A DNA stretch of 64,000 nt from Planctomycetota bacterium (GCA_020638875.1 JACKHS010000002.1:186001-250000); one strand, 5' to 3'; counted from the first letter of the stretch, positions 38,005-46,609 are shown. Program-made: numbers and translations. Notes: a model not told the origin generated them from the sequence alone.

Positions 38005-38058
38005 TCGGCCTCGGGTCCCCGCTCCCGCGCTCCTGGAACGATTGCCACCAAAGCACTT

Positions 38059-38796
38059 ATGGTCGTCCTGAATCCCGACTCCATCATCACCGGCCCGTCC
38101 CGCTCGCCGCGCTGGGGACAGGCGCTCACCATCGACCTGGGCGGACTCGACTCGACGCTCGCCATCAGTCGGGAGAACCGCCTGCCGCGCGCCGCCGTCG
38201 TGGTGACGCTCGCCGCGCAGGAGCTCATGCGGCTCTCGAAGGCCGGTGAGAAAGTCGAGAACATCTTGGTCGTCGGATCTGAAGTCGACCCGACGATGCA
38301 CCCCGGCTTCCGCGAGATCTCCGAGAACCTGCGCTCGTTGCGCGACAAGTGGTTCCCGCGCGCCAAGCTCAACCTGCTGACGGACTTCTCGGTCGTCGAC
38401 GACGCCGAGGTGCGCGTCGCGATGGGCTTCTACAACAACCCGGTGGTGCGCCTCGAGTACGGCACGGTGAAGACCTTCAAGGCGCTCACCGGGCGCAAGA
38501 CGAGTCACCTCGGCGAGATCGTGCACCAGCTCGCCTCGCTCGAGCGCGTGATCGTGCAGGCCAACTTCGTGCGCGGCTCGGTCGACAACTCCACCGACAG
38601 CGAGGTCCGCGGCTGGATCAAGCGCCTGCGCGACGTGCGCCCCGAGGAGGTGCAGATCACCAGCCCGCCGCCGCGCGCGCGCAAGGGCCAGCCGCAGGGC
38701 ATCTCCAAGCAGCGCATGCAGGAGATCGTCGAGCAGGTGACCGAGGAGGTCGGCGCCACCGTGATCCTGCTCGACCCCGAGGACCGGGTGGCCTGA
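38059..38796 (+). CDS. Cysteine-free homologue of a radical SAM family (predicted pseudoenzyme)
   Basis: The 245-residue protein matches, in order, the landmarks of a radical SAM family whose members begin GPVxSRRLGxSLGI. It shows ITGPSRSPRWGQALTID, VGSEVDPTMHPGFREI (family GNGEPTLHPDF), LRDKWFPRAKLNLLTDFS, VVRLEYGTVKTFKALTG, VIVQANFVRGSVDNSTDSEV and VRPEEVQI. The 4Fe-4S motif CxxxCxxC, expected just after the first block, is absent: the segment reads LDSTLAISRENRLP. The whole protein has no cysteine, so it cannot bind the catalytic cluster in the usual way. Its role may be regulatory or RNA/SAM-binding; this is unknown. Homology is judged from remembered consensus, not computed. A strong hairpin follows the stop. 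Confidence 0.65.
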   Translation: MVVLNPDSIITGPSRSPRWGQALTIDLGGLDSTLAISRENRLPRAAVVVTLAAQELMRLSKAGEKVENILVVGSEVDPTMHPGFREISENLRSLRDKWFPRAKLNLLTDFSVVDDAEVRVAMGFYNNPVVRLEYGTVKTFKALTGRKTSHLGEIVHQLASLERVIVQANFVRGSVDNSTDSEVRGWIKRLRDVRPEEVQITSPPPRARKGQPQGISKQRMQEIVEQVTEEVGATVILLDPEDRVA

Positions 38797-38816
38797 CCCC
38801 CGCGCCTCGTCGTCCA

Positions 38817-38852
38817 GCGCCCGGCGCTCCGCACCCGCGGGGCGCCGGGCGC
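38817..38852 (+). terminator. Long terminator-like hairpin after the radical-SAM-like gene
   Basis: GCGCCCGGCGC (38817-38827) pairs exactly with 38842-38852. An inner stem, CCGC (38829-38832) with GCGG (38837-38840), plus a T-G wobble, extends it to 16 pairs with loop ACCC. It lies 20 bases after the stop codon and is followed by GCTCGTTCCC. Confidence 0.65.
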
Positions 38853-38978
38853 GCTCGTTCCCGGGGGAGCGCGCACGGCGCCGCGCCGCACGCCGCGACC
38901 CTCGCGTTCCCGGCCGGACCGGGCTGGCATCGCCCGGCGGTGGGCGCGTAGCCTCTCGCGCAGCCCTCCACGCCGCCC

Positions 38979-39773
38979 ATGCCGCCCTCCGCCCCCGTCG
39001 CGCGCTTCGAGCGCGTCAGCAAGGCCTTCGACGGCCACGCCGCGCTGTCCGAGCTCGAGCTCGACGTGCTCCCGGGCGAGGTGCTGGGCCTGCTCGGCCC
39101 CAACGGCGCCGGCAAGACGACGGCGCTGCGCCTGCTCTGCGGGCTGCTGCGCCCCGACGCCGGCCGCGTCGAGGTCTGCGGCCGCGGCGTCGACGACGAC
39201 CCGCTCGAGGCGCGCCGGCACATGGCCTTCGTGCCCGACGGCGCGCCGCTCTACGCCAACCTGAGCCCGCGCCAGCACCTCGCGCTGGTCGGTCGCCTGC
39301 ACGACCTCGGCGAGGACGCGATCGCAGCGCGCGGCGCGCACCTACTCGCGGCGCTCGAGCTGGACGAACGCGCCGACGACCCGGTCGGCCAGTTCTCGCG
39401 CGGCATGCGCCAGAAGGCGGCGCTCGCCTGCGCCCTGCTCGCCGAGCCGCGCCTGCTGGTGCTCGACGAGCCGCTCTCGGGCCTCGACGCGCCCACCACC
39501 GCGGTCTTCAAGGAGGTCCTGCGCGAGTGGGCCGCGCGCGGCGGCGCGGTGCTCTACACCTCGCACCTGCTCGACGTGGTCGAGCGCGTCTGCGACCGCA
39601 TGGCGATCCTCGACCGCGGCCGCCTGGCGGGCCTGGGCACGCTGGAGGAGCTGCGGCGGCGCGCGGGCACCGAGGGCACGCTCGAGGAGGTCTTCGCCCG
39701 CGTCGCCCAGGCCCACGACCCGGGCGAGCGCGCGCGCGCGCTGCTCGGCGGCCTGACGCCCGGCGGGGCCTGA
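38979..39773 (+). CDS. ABC transporter ATP-binding protein
   Basis: The 264-residue ATPase has Walker A GPNGAGKT (40-47), signature FSRGMRQK, Walker B LLVLDEPLSGLD and an H-loop in YTSHLLDVVER. The FSRGMxQK signature is typical of the ABC-2/DRA exporter subgroup (drug, Na+ or lipid export, or gliding motility type). No permease gene adjoins it. The nearest candidate partner is the polytopic protein at 43973-45475. A TAGCCT hexamer lies about 24 bases upstream of the start. Substrate unknown. Confidence 0.9.
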   Translation: MPPSAPVARFERVSKAFDGHAALSELELDVLPGEVLGLLGPNGAGKTTALRLLCGLLRPDAGRVEVCGRGVDDDPLEARRHMAFVPDGAPLYANLSPRQHLALVGRLHDLGEDAIAARGAHLLAALELDERADDPVGQFSRGMRQKAALACALLAEPRLLVLDEPLSGLDAPTTAVFKEVLREWAARGGAVLYTSHLLDVVERVCDRMAILDRGRLAGLGTLEELRRRAGTEGTLEEVFARVAQAHDPGERARALLGGLTPGGA

Positions 39774-39848
39774 GCAACTGGACCGCCCGCCGGCGCAGCC
39801 CAGGAGGCGCGGGCGAAGCGGTCGCTGCGGAACGCCTGCGACGAGCTC

Positions 39849-40241
39849 CTAGCGCGGGATCTCGACCGGCCGCATGTCGTCGTCGACGGCGACCATCGTC
39901 ACGTACGCCTCGGTGACGTTGACGTCCGCGCCGCTGCCGAAGCGCTTGCGGGCCCACACGTCGACACGCACGCGGATCGAGGTGCGCCCGATGCGCTCGG
40001 TCGAGGTGTAGAGCGACACGAGGTCACCCACGTTGACCGGCTCGCGGAACTCGATCGAGTCCATGGCGACGGTGACGACGCGCTTGGGCCAGTGGCGCTG
40101 CGCCTCGATCGCGGCCGCGAGGTCGATCTCGGAGAGGATCACGCCCCCGAAGATGGTGCCGACGGCGTTGGTGTCGCGCGGCATCATCACGCGGCGGATG
40201 GAGGGGCAGCCTTCGGGCGGGTGGGCGGAGTCGGCGCTCAT
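39849..40241 (-). CDS. Hotdog-fold acyl-CoA thioesterase (YciA/BACH type)
   Basis: The 130-residue protein should hydrolyse acyl-CoA to free acid and CoA. It has the family opening RRVMMPRDTNAVGTIFGG, where the Asn and Asp-Thr region lies in the active site, then the hotdog helix GVILSEIDLAAAIEAQRH and the strand pair VTVAMDSIEFREPVNVGD. The Ile-Asp in EIDLAA corresponds to the catalytic acid position in YciA-type enzymes. Its start overlaps the hydrolase stop as ATGA, so both are translated together. Converges with the ABC ATPase. Confidence 0.9.
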   Translation of the reverse strand: MSADSAHPPEGCPSIRRVMMPRDTNAVGTIFGGVILSEIDLAAAIEAQRHWPKRVVTVAMDSIEFREPVNVGDLVSLYTSTERIGRTSIRVRVDVWARKRFGSGADVNVTEAYVTMVAVDDDMRPVEIPR

Positions 40242-40879
40242 GGGGTCGGGTCGTCGAGCCACTGAGTGGCGTGGTCGTGGACGAGCGCCTGGAGCTCCTG
40301 CGTCCGGCGCGCGAAGAAGTGGTCGGCCCCGGCGATCTCGGCGCGCGCGAGGTCCGCGTCGAGCTCGGGGAAGGCGGCTTCGAGGTCCGCCAGCGTCCCG
40401 AACTCGTCGCGGCCCGCCTGTACGACGAGCCCTGGCGTGCGCAGGACGCGAATCGCCTCGCAATCGAAGACGAGTACGGGCAGGGCGACGAGCACCACCC
40501 GGCGCACGCGCGCGTCGCGACTCGCCAGCGAAGCCACGGTGCGCGCGCCGAAGGAGAAGCCCCCCGCCCACAGCGGCAGGCCCGGGTAGCGCCGCTCGAG
40601 CTCGTCGAGCGCGGCGATCACGTCGTCCTCCTCGCCGCCGGGGCCGACGCCGCCGTGGTACGCGCCCTCGCTGGCGCCGACGCCGCGGAAGTTGAAGCGC
40701 AACGCCGCGACGCCGGCCTCCTGCAAGGCGCGCGCGATGCGGAACACGACCGTCGTGTCGAGCGTGCCGCCGCGCTGCGGGTGCGGGTGGCACACGACGC
40801 ACGCGGCGCGCGGCGCGCCGTCGGGCTCCCAGAGCTTGGCCTGGAGCCGCCCCGCGGGGCCCGGAACGAACAGCTCCAT
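40238..40879 (-). CDS. Alpha/beta hydrolase (COG2945-like)
   Basis: The 213-residue hydrolase has the nucleophile elbow GGFSFGA with Ser109, an oxyanion region VVCHPHPQRGGTLDTTVV, ALRFNFRGVGASEG, and a likely catalytic His in GADHFFARR. This pattern matches the small-esterase group that opens with CHPHPxxGG, often annotated as alpha/beta superfamily hydrolase. Its natural substrate is unknown. It is coupled to the thioesterase by a 4-base overlap, suggesting a shared role in acyl ester turnover. The start at 40879 is supported by a TAGGAT hexamer ending 8 bases before it. Confidence 0.87.
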   Translation of the reverse strand: MELFVPGPAGRLQAKLWEPDGAPRAACVVCHPHPQRGGTLDTTVVFRIARALQEAGVAALRFNFRGVGASEGAYHGGVGPGGEEDDVIAALDELERRYPGLPLWAGGFSFGARTVASLASRDARVRRVVLVALPVLVFDCEAIRVLRTPGLVVQAGRDEFGTLADLEAAFPELDADLARAEIAGADHFFARRTQELQALVHDHATQWLDDPTP

Positions 40880-40887
40880 GGCGCGGG

Positions 40888-40893
40888 ATCCTA
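40888..40893 (-). promoter_or_regulatory. Candidate -10 element for the leaderless hydrolase-thioesterase transcript
   Basis: TAGGAT on the minus strand ends 8 bases before the ATG at 40879. Confidence 0.45.
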
Positions 40894-41008
40894 CCCGCTG
40901 CGCGCGCGCGTCGCCCGTGCGCGGCCGTCGACCTGGAGCGCGCGGCGCCGCCCGCACGGGTGCGCGAGCGGCGCCGTCGTGGAGGGAGCGCGGGTCCGCG
41001 CGGGCGGC

Positions 41009-42691
41009 TCAGGGGATCCAGTCGACGGACAGGCCGTTCGACAGGTTGAACGCGCTGCCGCAGGCCGAGCCGGCCGGGTCGCGGTACCACCACTGGTAGA
41101 CGCGCGTCTGCCCGGCGGAGACGGCGCCCTGCGTCGCGACGGAGACGCTGCTCTGCGCGGTGCCGATCGCGTCCGCCGCGGCGATCTGCAGGCGCACGAC
41201 CGTGCCGCCGGCGCAGCGCAGGCCGTCGCCGAAGGCCACGCCGAGGCCGCCCGCGACCGCGCTCGTGCCCTGGAAGAACAGGCCGGGCTGCCCGGGCGTC
41301 GAATCGTCCGCGCGCAGCACCAGGTCGTCGAGGCCCACGCTGCGCGAGCCCGTGGCCGAGAGCAGCGCGCCCGCCGCGACGCTGCCGCCGCAGCCGTGGC
41401 CCGCCGCGCCGGAGTTGCCGCACGGGCAGGGCGCGCCCGAGCCGTCGCCGAAGCAGTACGGCGTGCCGATGCCCGTCGCGAGCGTGTCGAAGAGGTACGC
41501 GGCGCCCGACTGGTTGCCGAGGTCGTCGTCGTGGTACGCGCCGACCGTGACGATGCCGTTCTCGATCGCGACGGCCGAGCCGAACAGGTCGTTCGCCGCC
41601 GAGTCCGAGCCGAGCAGCTTCGCCGTCTGCGCGAAGGTGCCCGCGTCGAACAGGTACGCGGAGCCGGCCGAGAAGGCCTGGTCGTTGTCGCCCTCGGCGC
41701 CGATCGCGACCACGCCGCCCTGCAGCGCGATCGCGTAGCCGAAGTGGTCGCGCGTGGCGCCGTCCGCGGCCAGGAGCTTCGCGAGCTGCACGCCGCTGGC
41801 GGCGTCGAACAGGTACGCGGAGCCCGAGTGGTCGCCGAAGTCGTTGTTGGCCCACGCGCCCACCGCCACGACGCCGGCGTCGAGCGCGAGCGCGCTGCCG
41901 AAGAAGTCGAAGGTCGCCGCGTCGCTGGCGTGCAGCTTGGCGAGCTGCGCGCCGGTCACGGCATCGAACAGGTACACGGAGCCCGAGCTCGGGCCGTTGT
42001 CGTCGTCGCCCTGCGCGCCGATCGCGACCACGCCGCCGTCGAGGTCGACCGCGCACCCGAAGATGTCGTCGGCCGCGCCGTCGCTCGGCACGATCTTCAG
42101 CAACTGCGCGCCGGTCACGGCGTCGAACAGGTACACCGCGCCGGAGTCCTGGCCCTTGTCGTCGTCGCGCTTGGCGCCGACGGCGAGGAGCGTGCCGTCG
42201 ATCGCGACCGCACAGCCGAACTCGTCGCCGGCCGCGCCGTCGTTCGCGTGGAGCTTGAGGAGCTGCGCGCCGGTCAGCGCGTCGAAGACGTACGCCGAGC
42301 CCGACTCGCCGCCGAGGTCGTCGTCGTGCCAGGCGCCGGCGACGACGCGCCCGCCGGCGAGGGCCACCGAGACCCCGAGCTCGTCGAGGTCCTGCGGGTC
42401 GTTCGCGACGAGCTTGTGGAGCTGCGCGCCGCTGGCGGCGTCGTACAGGTAGACGGCGCCGGTGTCGCCGCCGACGACGTTGCTGCGGCGCGAGCCCACC
42501 GCGACCACGCCGCCGTCCATGGCGGTGGCGAAGCCGAACTCGTCGCCGGCGGCGCCGTCGGAGGCCAGCAGCTTGTGGGTCTCGAAGAGCTGCGCCGGAG
42601 CGGGCGCGGCGAGGGCGCCGCAGGCGAGGAGCGCGAGCGCGGCGGAGCGACGGAGCGAGGAAGAGGGGGACAGCGCGATGGAGCGGGACAT
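41009..42691 (-). CDS. Secreted FG-GAP repeat protein with a planctomycete-type C-terminal domain (second copy)
   Basis: The 560-residue protein has a signal peptide (LALLACGALAAPAPAQ) and about seven very regular ~50-residue repeats. Each contains a DEFG or DxFG motif (GDEFGCAVAIDG), VAVGA..DDD or a similar loop, and SAYLFDAxTGAQLxKL. The FG-GAP set should form a beta-propeller. A Cys-rich linker (PCPCGNSGAAGHGCGG) leads to the C-terminal domain with GLFFQGTSAV, RCAGG and WWYRD...FNLSNGL, shared with two other proteins in the window. The repeats are more alike here than in the other two copies, pointing to recent internal duplication. Divergent from the TPR gene. Confidence 0.87.
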   Translation of the reverse strand: MSRSIALSPSSSLRRSAALALLACGALAAPAPAQLFETHKLLASDGAAGDEFGFATAMDGGVVAVGSRRSNVVGGDTGAVYLYDAASGAQLHKLVANDPQDLDELGVSVALAGGRVVAGAWHDDDLGGESGSAYVFDALTGAQLLKLHANDGAAGDEFGCAVAIDGTLLAVGAKRDDDKGQDSGAVYLFDAVTGAQLLKIVPSDGAADDIFGCAVDLDGGVVAIGAQGDDDNGPSSGSVYLFDAVTGAQLAKLHASDAATFDFFGSALALDAGVVAVGAWANNDFGDHSGSAYLFDAASGVQLAKLLAADGATRDHFGYAIALQGGVVAIGAEGDNDQAFSAGSAYLFDAGTFAQTAKLLGSDSAANDLFGSAVAIENGIVTVGAYHDDDLGNQSGAAYLFDTLATGIGTPYCFGDGSGAPCPCGNSGAAGHGCGGSVAAGALLSATGSRSVGLDDLVLRADDSTPGQPGLFFQGTSAVAGGLGVAFGDGLRCAGGTVVRLQIAAADAIGTAQSSVSVATQGAVSAGQTRVYQWWYRDPAGSACGSAFNLSNGLSVDWIP

Positions 42692-42993
42692 GAGTGGACT
42701 CGTCTCGGGAGGAGCGGGGTGGGGACGGGCGCCGCTGCCGGCGGCGTCGCGTCGACGTCGGGGGAGGCGCGCGAAGGAGCGCCACGCGGGCGGCAGGTCG
42801 GCCGCCGCTGCGAGCGAGCGCGGGCAAGTTCCAGACCAACAGCTCAGAAAGGGCGCCGCGGCCCGTGGCGGCGGGCGGGTGTCCAGAGATTGGACCGCGC
42901 GTCGATACCTCGGACGAGGTGGGTGCGGCGCGGAAAGGGCTGGCGCGCGCTCGCGAGCTCGGGTGTCCTGGGCGCGAGGAAGGAGGAACCCCG
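42692..42993. other. Divergent intergenic region
   Basis: About 300 bases between the FG-GAP start and the TPR-protein start. It ends with AGGAGGAA, the Shine-Dalgarno sequence of the TPR gene. No open frame here is convincing and I could not assign promoter boxes. Confidence 0.5.
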
Positions 42994-43920
42994 ATGACCG
43001 CCGACACCGCACCGACGCTCCCCGACTGGGTCCGCCAGGGCTGGAACGACCACGCCGACGACGCCGAGGGCGTCATGGGCCGCTTCGACGAGGCCCTCGC
43101 GCTCGTGCGCGAGCCCGCCCACGCGCCGCAGCTCGCCGCGCTCGTCGTCCACGTCGCGGCCAACCACCTCGGGCGTCCCGCCGAGGGCGACGCGTTGCTG
43201 CTGCGCCTCGCCGAGCTCCCGTGCTGCGCCGAGGCGCCGGCCCGCCCCGCGCTGCTGCGTTCGCGCGCGGTGCTCGCGCTCTGCCGCGGCGACGACGAGG
43301 CCGCGCGGGCGCTGGAGGAGGCGGCGCACGCGGAGACGCCGCTGCCACGCGCTTCGACGAGCCTGCGCGTGCGCGCGATCGCGGCCGGCGCGCTGGCGGA
43401 CCGCGACGAGCTCGAGCGCGGCGCGGCGCTCTTCGCCGAGGCCGTGCGCCTCGCGGAGTACGGTCCGACGTCGCAGGACCCCGCGGCGGGCGCGCTCGCC
43501 ATGACGGCCAACAACCTCGCGTGCCTGCTCGAGGAGCGCGCCGGCCGCACCGCCGCCGAGGACGCGCTGCTCGCCGAGGCCGCGCAGGTCGCGCGCACGT
43601 GGTGGGAGGTCGCCGGCTCGTGGGAGCAGGTCCGGATCGCCGAGTACCGCCTCGCGATGACGTGGCTCGCGCTCGACGACGCCGAGCGCGCCACGCGGCA
43701 CGCGCGCCTCGCGCTCGAGCTGTGCGACGCGAACGACGCCGCCGACGATGCGCGCTTCTTCCCCTACGCGGCGCTCGCGCGCGCGCGGCACCGCGCGGGC
43801 GACGCGACCGGGGCGCGCGACGCGCGCGACGCGGCCGAGCGCGCGCTCGCCGCGGCCGACGAGGACTCGCGCGCGTGGATGGCGCCGACGCTCGCCCAGC
43901 TCGACGCGCTGCTCGGCTGA
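42994..43920 (+). CDS. TPR-like helical repeat protein
   Basis: The 308-residue soluble protein is almost entirely alpha-helical, with Ala/Arg/Glu-rich repeats of about 35-40 residues (for example MTANNLACLLEERAGRTAAEDALLAEAA and EYRLAMTWLALDDAERATRHARLAL). This is the TPR pattern, which binds other proteins. No enzymatic motif, signal peptide or membrane segment is seen. The start has the best Shine-Dalgarno sequence in the window, AGGAGGAA, 5 bases before ATG, which contrasts with the apparently leaderless genes around it. Function unknown. Confidence 0.78.
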   Translation: MTADTAPTLPDWVRQGWNDHADDAEGVMGRFDEALALVREPAHAPQLAALVVHVAANHLGRPAEGDALLLRLAELPCCAEAPARPALLRSRAVLALCRGDDEAARALEEAAHAETPLPRASTSLRVRAIAAGALADRDELERGAALFAEAVRLAEYGPTSQDPAAGALAMTANNLACLLEERAGRTAAEDALLAEAAQVARTWWEVAGSWEQVRIAEYRLAMTWLALDDAERATRHARLALELCDANDAADDARFFPYAALARARHRAGDATGARDARDAAERALAAADEDSRAWMAPTLAQLDALLG

Positions 43921-43958
43921 GCGCGCGGGACGACGGAGACTTGCCGGGCGCCGCGCGG

Positions 43959-43964
43959 TAGGCT
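43959..43964 (+). promoter_or_regulatory. Candidate -10 element for a leaderless membrane-protein transcript
   Basis: TAGGCT ends 8 bases before the ATG at 43973. Confidence 0.4.
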
Positions 43965-43972
43965 CGCGCCCG

Positions 43973-45475
43973 ATGCTTCGCCGGATCTCGGCCCTCCTCG
44001 CGGCGCGCCTGCGCGCACAGCTCGGCGGCGAGCTCGTGCCGTTCGCGGCGCTCCTGTCGCAGGGCGCGCTCGTCGCCGCGCTGTGCCTGATGGTGCGCGC
44101 CGACCTGGGACCGTTCGGCTACGCGCTGTTCGTGCTCGCCGCCGCGGCGGCGCTGCTCGCGCTGACGCTGCTGGGCGAGTTCGGCGCGCTGCTCGGCGCG
44201 GACCCGGCCGCCGAGTGGGTGCGCACGCTGCCCGCGCGCGACTGGGAGCGCCGCGCGGCGCACGTCGCGGCCGTGCTGGTGCTGCTGACCGCGCTGACCG
44301 TCGGCCTCGCGCTGCCCGCGGCGGTGTTCGCGCCCGCGAGCGTGGACCTCGGCGGTCGCCTGTTGCTCGTGGCCGCCGCGCTCGGCCAGGCGCTCGCGCT
44401 CGGCGCCGCGCTGCTCGTCACGCAGGCGCTGCTCGGCGAGCGCGCGCAGGGCGCGCTGCTGCTCGCGCAGATCGGCCTCGTCGTGCTCGGCGCGACCGGG
44501 CTCCTGCGCGCGCCGAGCCTCGCGCCGCTGCTCGCCGATCTCGAGAGCGGCCGCGCGGCGTGGCCGGCGTGGACCCCCTGGTTCGTCCCGGCCTGGTACG
44601 CCGGCGCCGCCGCCCCCGCGCCGCCCGGCGCGACGTTGCCGCCGTCGTGGGTGCTCGTGCTCGGCACGTTGGCCGCGCTCGCGCTGCTCGTGCTGCTGCC
44701 GCCCGCGGCCGCGAAGGGCGGCCGGCGCGCGCGCACGTGGATGGCGCTCCTGCTCGCGCCGGCGCGCGTGCTCGCGCGCAAGGTGTGGGTGCAGCGCCGC
44801 GAGCGCGCGAGCTTCGAGCTCGTCTACGACGCGCTGCCGCTCGAGCGCGAGTTCGTGCTGCGCACGTACCCGATGGTCGGCTTGCCGCTCGCGTTCCTGG
44901 TGGCGGGCACGCGCGGTGAGGGCGGCGAGGGCCTGCTCGACCTGCTCGCGCTCCTGCTCTTCACGCCGGCGGTCTACCTGCCGGTGCTGCTCGCGCACGT
45001 GCCGGTGACGTCGAGCCCCGGCGCGCGCTGGCTGCTCGAGAGCGCGCCCACCGCGCCCGACGACGTCGCCGGCGGCGCGATCAAGGCGCTCGCCGTGCGC
45101 TTCCTCCTGCCGCTCTACCTCGCGCTGGGCGCGCTCGCGTGGTTCCTGGCCGACGCGGGCTTCGCGCTGCGCCTCGCGCTGCCGGGCGGGCTGCTCTCCC
45201 TGCTGGCGCTGCGCGTGCTCTACCCGCGCTGCGTCGTCGGCGCGCCGCTGTCCGTCGCGCCCGAGGACGTCGAGGTGCACCACGACTGGACCGGCCTGCT
45301 GCTCGGCCTCGCGCTGCTCCTGACCGTCGCCGCGCTCGTCACGCGGCGCTACGTCGACACGCCGGCGGAGACCGCGGGGCTGGTGCTCGCGCTCGTCGCG
45401 CTCGAAGCCGGACTCAGCCGTCGGTCCACGCGCGCCCAGCGAGGTACTCCCGCAGGTCCGCAGGCAGCGGGCTGA
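43973..45475 (+). CDS. Polytopic membrane protein, possible ABC exporter permease
   Basis: The 500-residue protein has roughly eleven hydrophobic segments. They come in two sets separated by a cytoplasmic stretch around residues 245-305 (KGGRRARTWMALLLAPARVLARKVWVQRRERASFELVYDAL). There is no transporter signature, but its size, topology and the WLLESAPTAPDD block resemble large ABC-2-type permeases. The orphan ATPase at 38979-39773 is a candidate partner 4.2 kb away. The last 62 bases overlap the 3' end of the convergent pseudouridine synthase gene, which is unusual for this window. Confidence 0.72.
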   Translation: MLRRISALLAARLRAQLGGELVPFAALLSQGALVAALCLMVRADLGPFGYALFVLAAAAALLALTLLGEFGALLGADPAAEWVRTLPARDWERRAAHVAAVLVLLTALTVGLALPAAVFAPASVDLGGRLLLVAAALGQALALGAALLVTQALLGERAQGALLLAQIGLVVLGATGLLRAPSLAPLLADLESGRAAWPAWTPWFVPAWYAGAAAPAPPGATLPPSWVLVLGTLAALALLVLLPPAAAKGGRRARTWMALLLAPARVLARKVWVQRRERASFELVYDALPLEREFVLRTYPMVGLPLAFLVAGTRGEGGEGLLDLLALLLFTPAVYLPVLLAHVPVTSSPGARWLLESAPTAPDDVAGGAIKALAVRFLLPLYLALGALAWFLADAGFALRLALPGGLLSLLALRVLYPRCVVGAPLSVAPEDVEVHHDWTGLLLGLALLLTVAALVTRRYVDTPAETAGLVLALVALEAGLSRRSTRAQRGTPAGPQAAG

Positions 45476-46484
45476 TGACCTCGACCGGCGCGCCGGTCAG
45501 CGACGAGGTGAACACCAGCCGGTGGTGGTGCAGCGCGTGGCGCGGCAGCTCGAGCCGCTCGAGGTCCTCGCGCGTCAGCGCACCGTCGGCGTGGCGACGG
45601 AAGTAGTCCTCGTCCTCGCCGTAGAGCTTGTCGCCGACGATCGGCAGGCCGATCGACTGGAGGTGCACGCGGATCTGGTGCTGGCGGCCGGTGTGCAGAC
45701 GGCAGCGCACGAGCGTCACGTCGCCGTGGCGGCGCACGACGCTCCAGTCCGTGCGGCAGGGCAGGCCGTCGACGGCGACGGTCATCTTGAGTCGCACGGC
45801 GCTCATGCGCGCGGGGCCGATCGGCGCGTCGATCGTGCCGGCGTCCGCGTCGGGCACGCCGCGCACGATCGCGAGGTACTCCTTCTCCACGACGCGCTCT
45901 TCGAACTGCTGAGCGAGGAAGGGGTGCGCGGCGGGGTCCTTCGCCACCAGCACGATGCCGCTCGTCTCGCGGTCGAGGCGGTGGCACAGGCGCGGCGCGA
46001 GCCCGCGCTCGAGGTGCGTCTCACGACAGCGCGCGTGCACGCGCTGGATCAGGGTGTCGCTGAAGTGGCGCCCGCTGGGGTGCACGGGCAACCCGGGCGG
46101 CTTGTCGACGGCGAGCGCGTGCTCGTCCTCGTAGAGCACGTCGATCTCGTCGCTGGTCGCCTCGGGCACGGGCAGGCGCAGCTCGGGCGGGATCATCACG
46201 ACGACGCGCGTGCCGTGGCGCAGGCGCCGGCCGGGGCGCTTCTCGACCGCGAGCTCGCCGAGGCCCTCCGGGTGGTCGGGCGTGACGAGGTCGACGAGCA
46301 CGTAGCCGTCGCGCACGAGCGCCTGGATCGAGGTGCGCGAGCGCCAGGTCAGGTGCTTGCCGAGGAACGCGTCGAGGCGCAGGTTCACGTCGTCCACGCG
46401 CTGCCCGAGCGCGCTCGCGCTGACGCGCAGCTCCACGCGGTCGGGAGAGACGTTGAGGTCGCGTTCCTTCTCGAAGAGGCTCAT
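45414..46484 (-). CDS. RluA-family pseudouridine synthase
   Basis: The 356-residue enzyme converts uridine to pseudouridine in rRNA or tRNA. It has an N-terminal S4-like RNA-binding region (LRLDAFLGKHLTWRSRTSIQAL, about 36-56), then the catalytic domain with the invariant HRLDRETSG block, Asp171 being the catalytic aspartate. GRQHQIRVHLQSIGLPIVGD is the second family block. The exact target (RluC-, RluD- or TruC-like) cannot be named. The start at 46484 was preferred to one at 46583, whose extra residues look non-coding. The 3' end overlaps the convergent membrane-protein gene. Confidence 0.92.
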   Translation of the reverse strand: MSLFEKERDLNVSPDRVELRVSASALGQRVDDVNLRLDAFLGKHLTWRSRTSIQALVRDGYVLVDLVTPDHPEGLGELAVEKRPGRRLRHGTRVVVMIPPELRLPVPEATSDEIDVLYEDEHALAVDKPPGLPVHPSGRHFSDTLIQRVHARCRETHLERGLAPRLCHRLDRETSGIVLVAKDPAAHPFLAQQFEERVVEKEYLAIVRGVPDADAGTIDAPIGPARMSAVRLKMTVAVDGLPCRTDWSVVRRHGDVTLVRCRLHTGRQHQIRVHLQSIGLPIVGDKLYGEDEDYFRRHADGALTREDLERLELPRHALHHHRLVFTSSLTGAPVEVISPLPADLREYLAGRAWTDG

Positions 46485-46554
46485 CGTCGCGCGGCGCCGG
46501 CGAGCGCCCGGACCCTCATCGTACGCGCTCGGCGCGGGCGCCGCCCGAACGCGA

Positions 46555-46580
46555 AGAGCCCCCGCCGGAGCGGAGGCTCT
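46555..46580 (-). terminator. Rho-independent-like terminator after rpsU (distal hairpin)
   Basis: AGAGCC (46555-46560) pairs with GGCTCT (46575-46580), and an inner CCGC/GCGG stem with loop CGGA closes it after one mismatch. On the minus strand it is followed by TCGCGTTCGG. It is the second of two tandem hairpins after the rpsU stop. Confidence 0.55.
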
Positions 46581-46587
46581 CACCGGT

Positions 46588-46609
46588 GCTTCGCGCCCTC
46601 ACGCGAAGC
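46588..46609 (-). terminator. Hairpin after rpsU (proximal)
   Basis: GCTTCGCG (46588-46595) and CGCGAAGC (46602-46609) are perfect 8-base inverted repeats around a 6-base loop, 24 bases after the rpsU stop codon. Confidence 0.5.

Noticed and set aside
37997..38005. TATTAT/TATAGT as a promoter -10 for the 38059 gene
   Set aside because: No -35 match lies at the right spacing, and the site overlaps the end of the small frame. It is possible but too weak to list as a feature.
46485..46583. A longer N-terminus for the pseudouridine synthase, starting at 46583
   Set aside because: The extra 33 residues are Arg/Ala/Pro-rich and cross the rpsU terminator hairpin region; family-like sequence starts after 46484.
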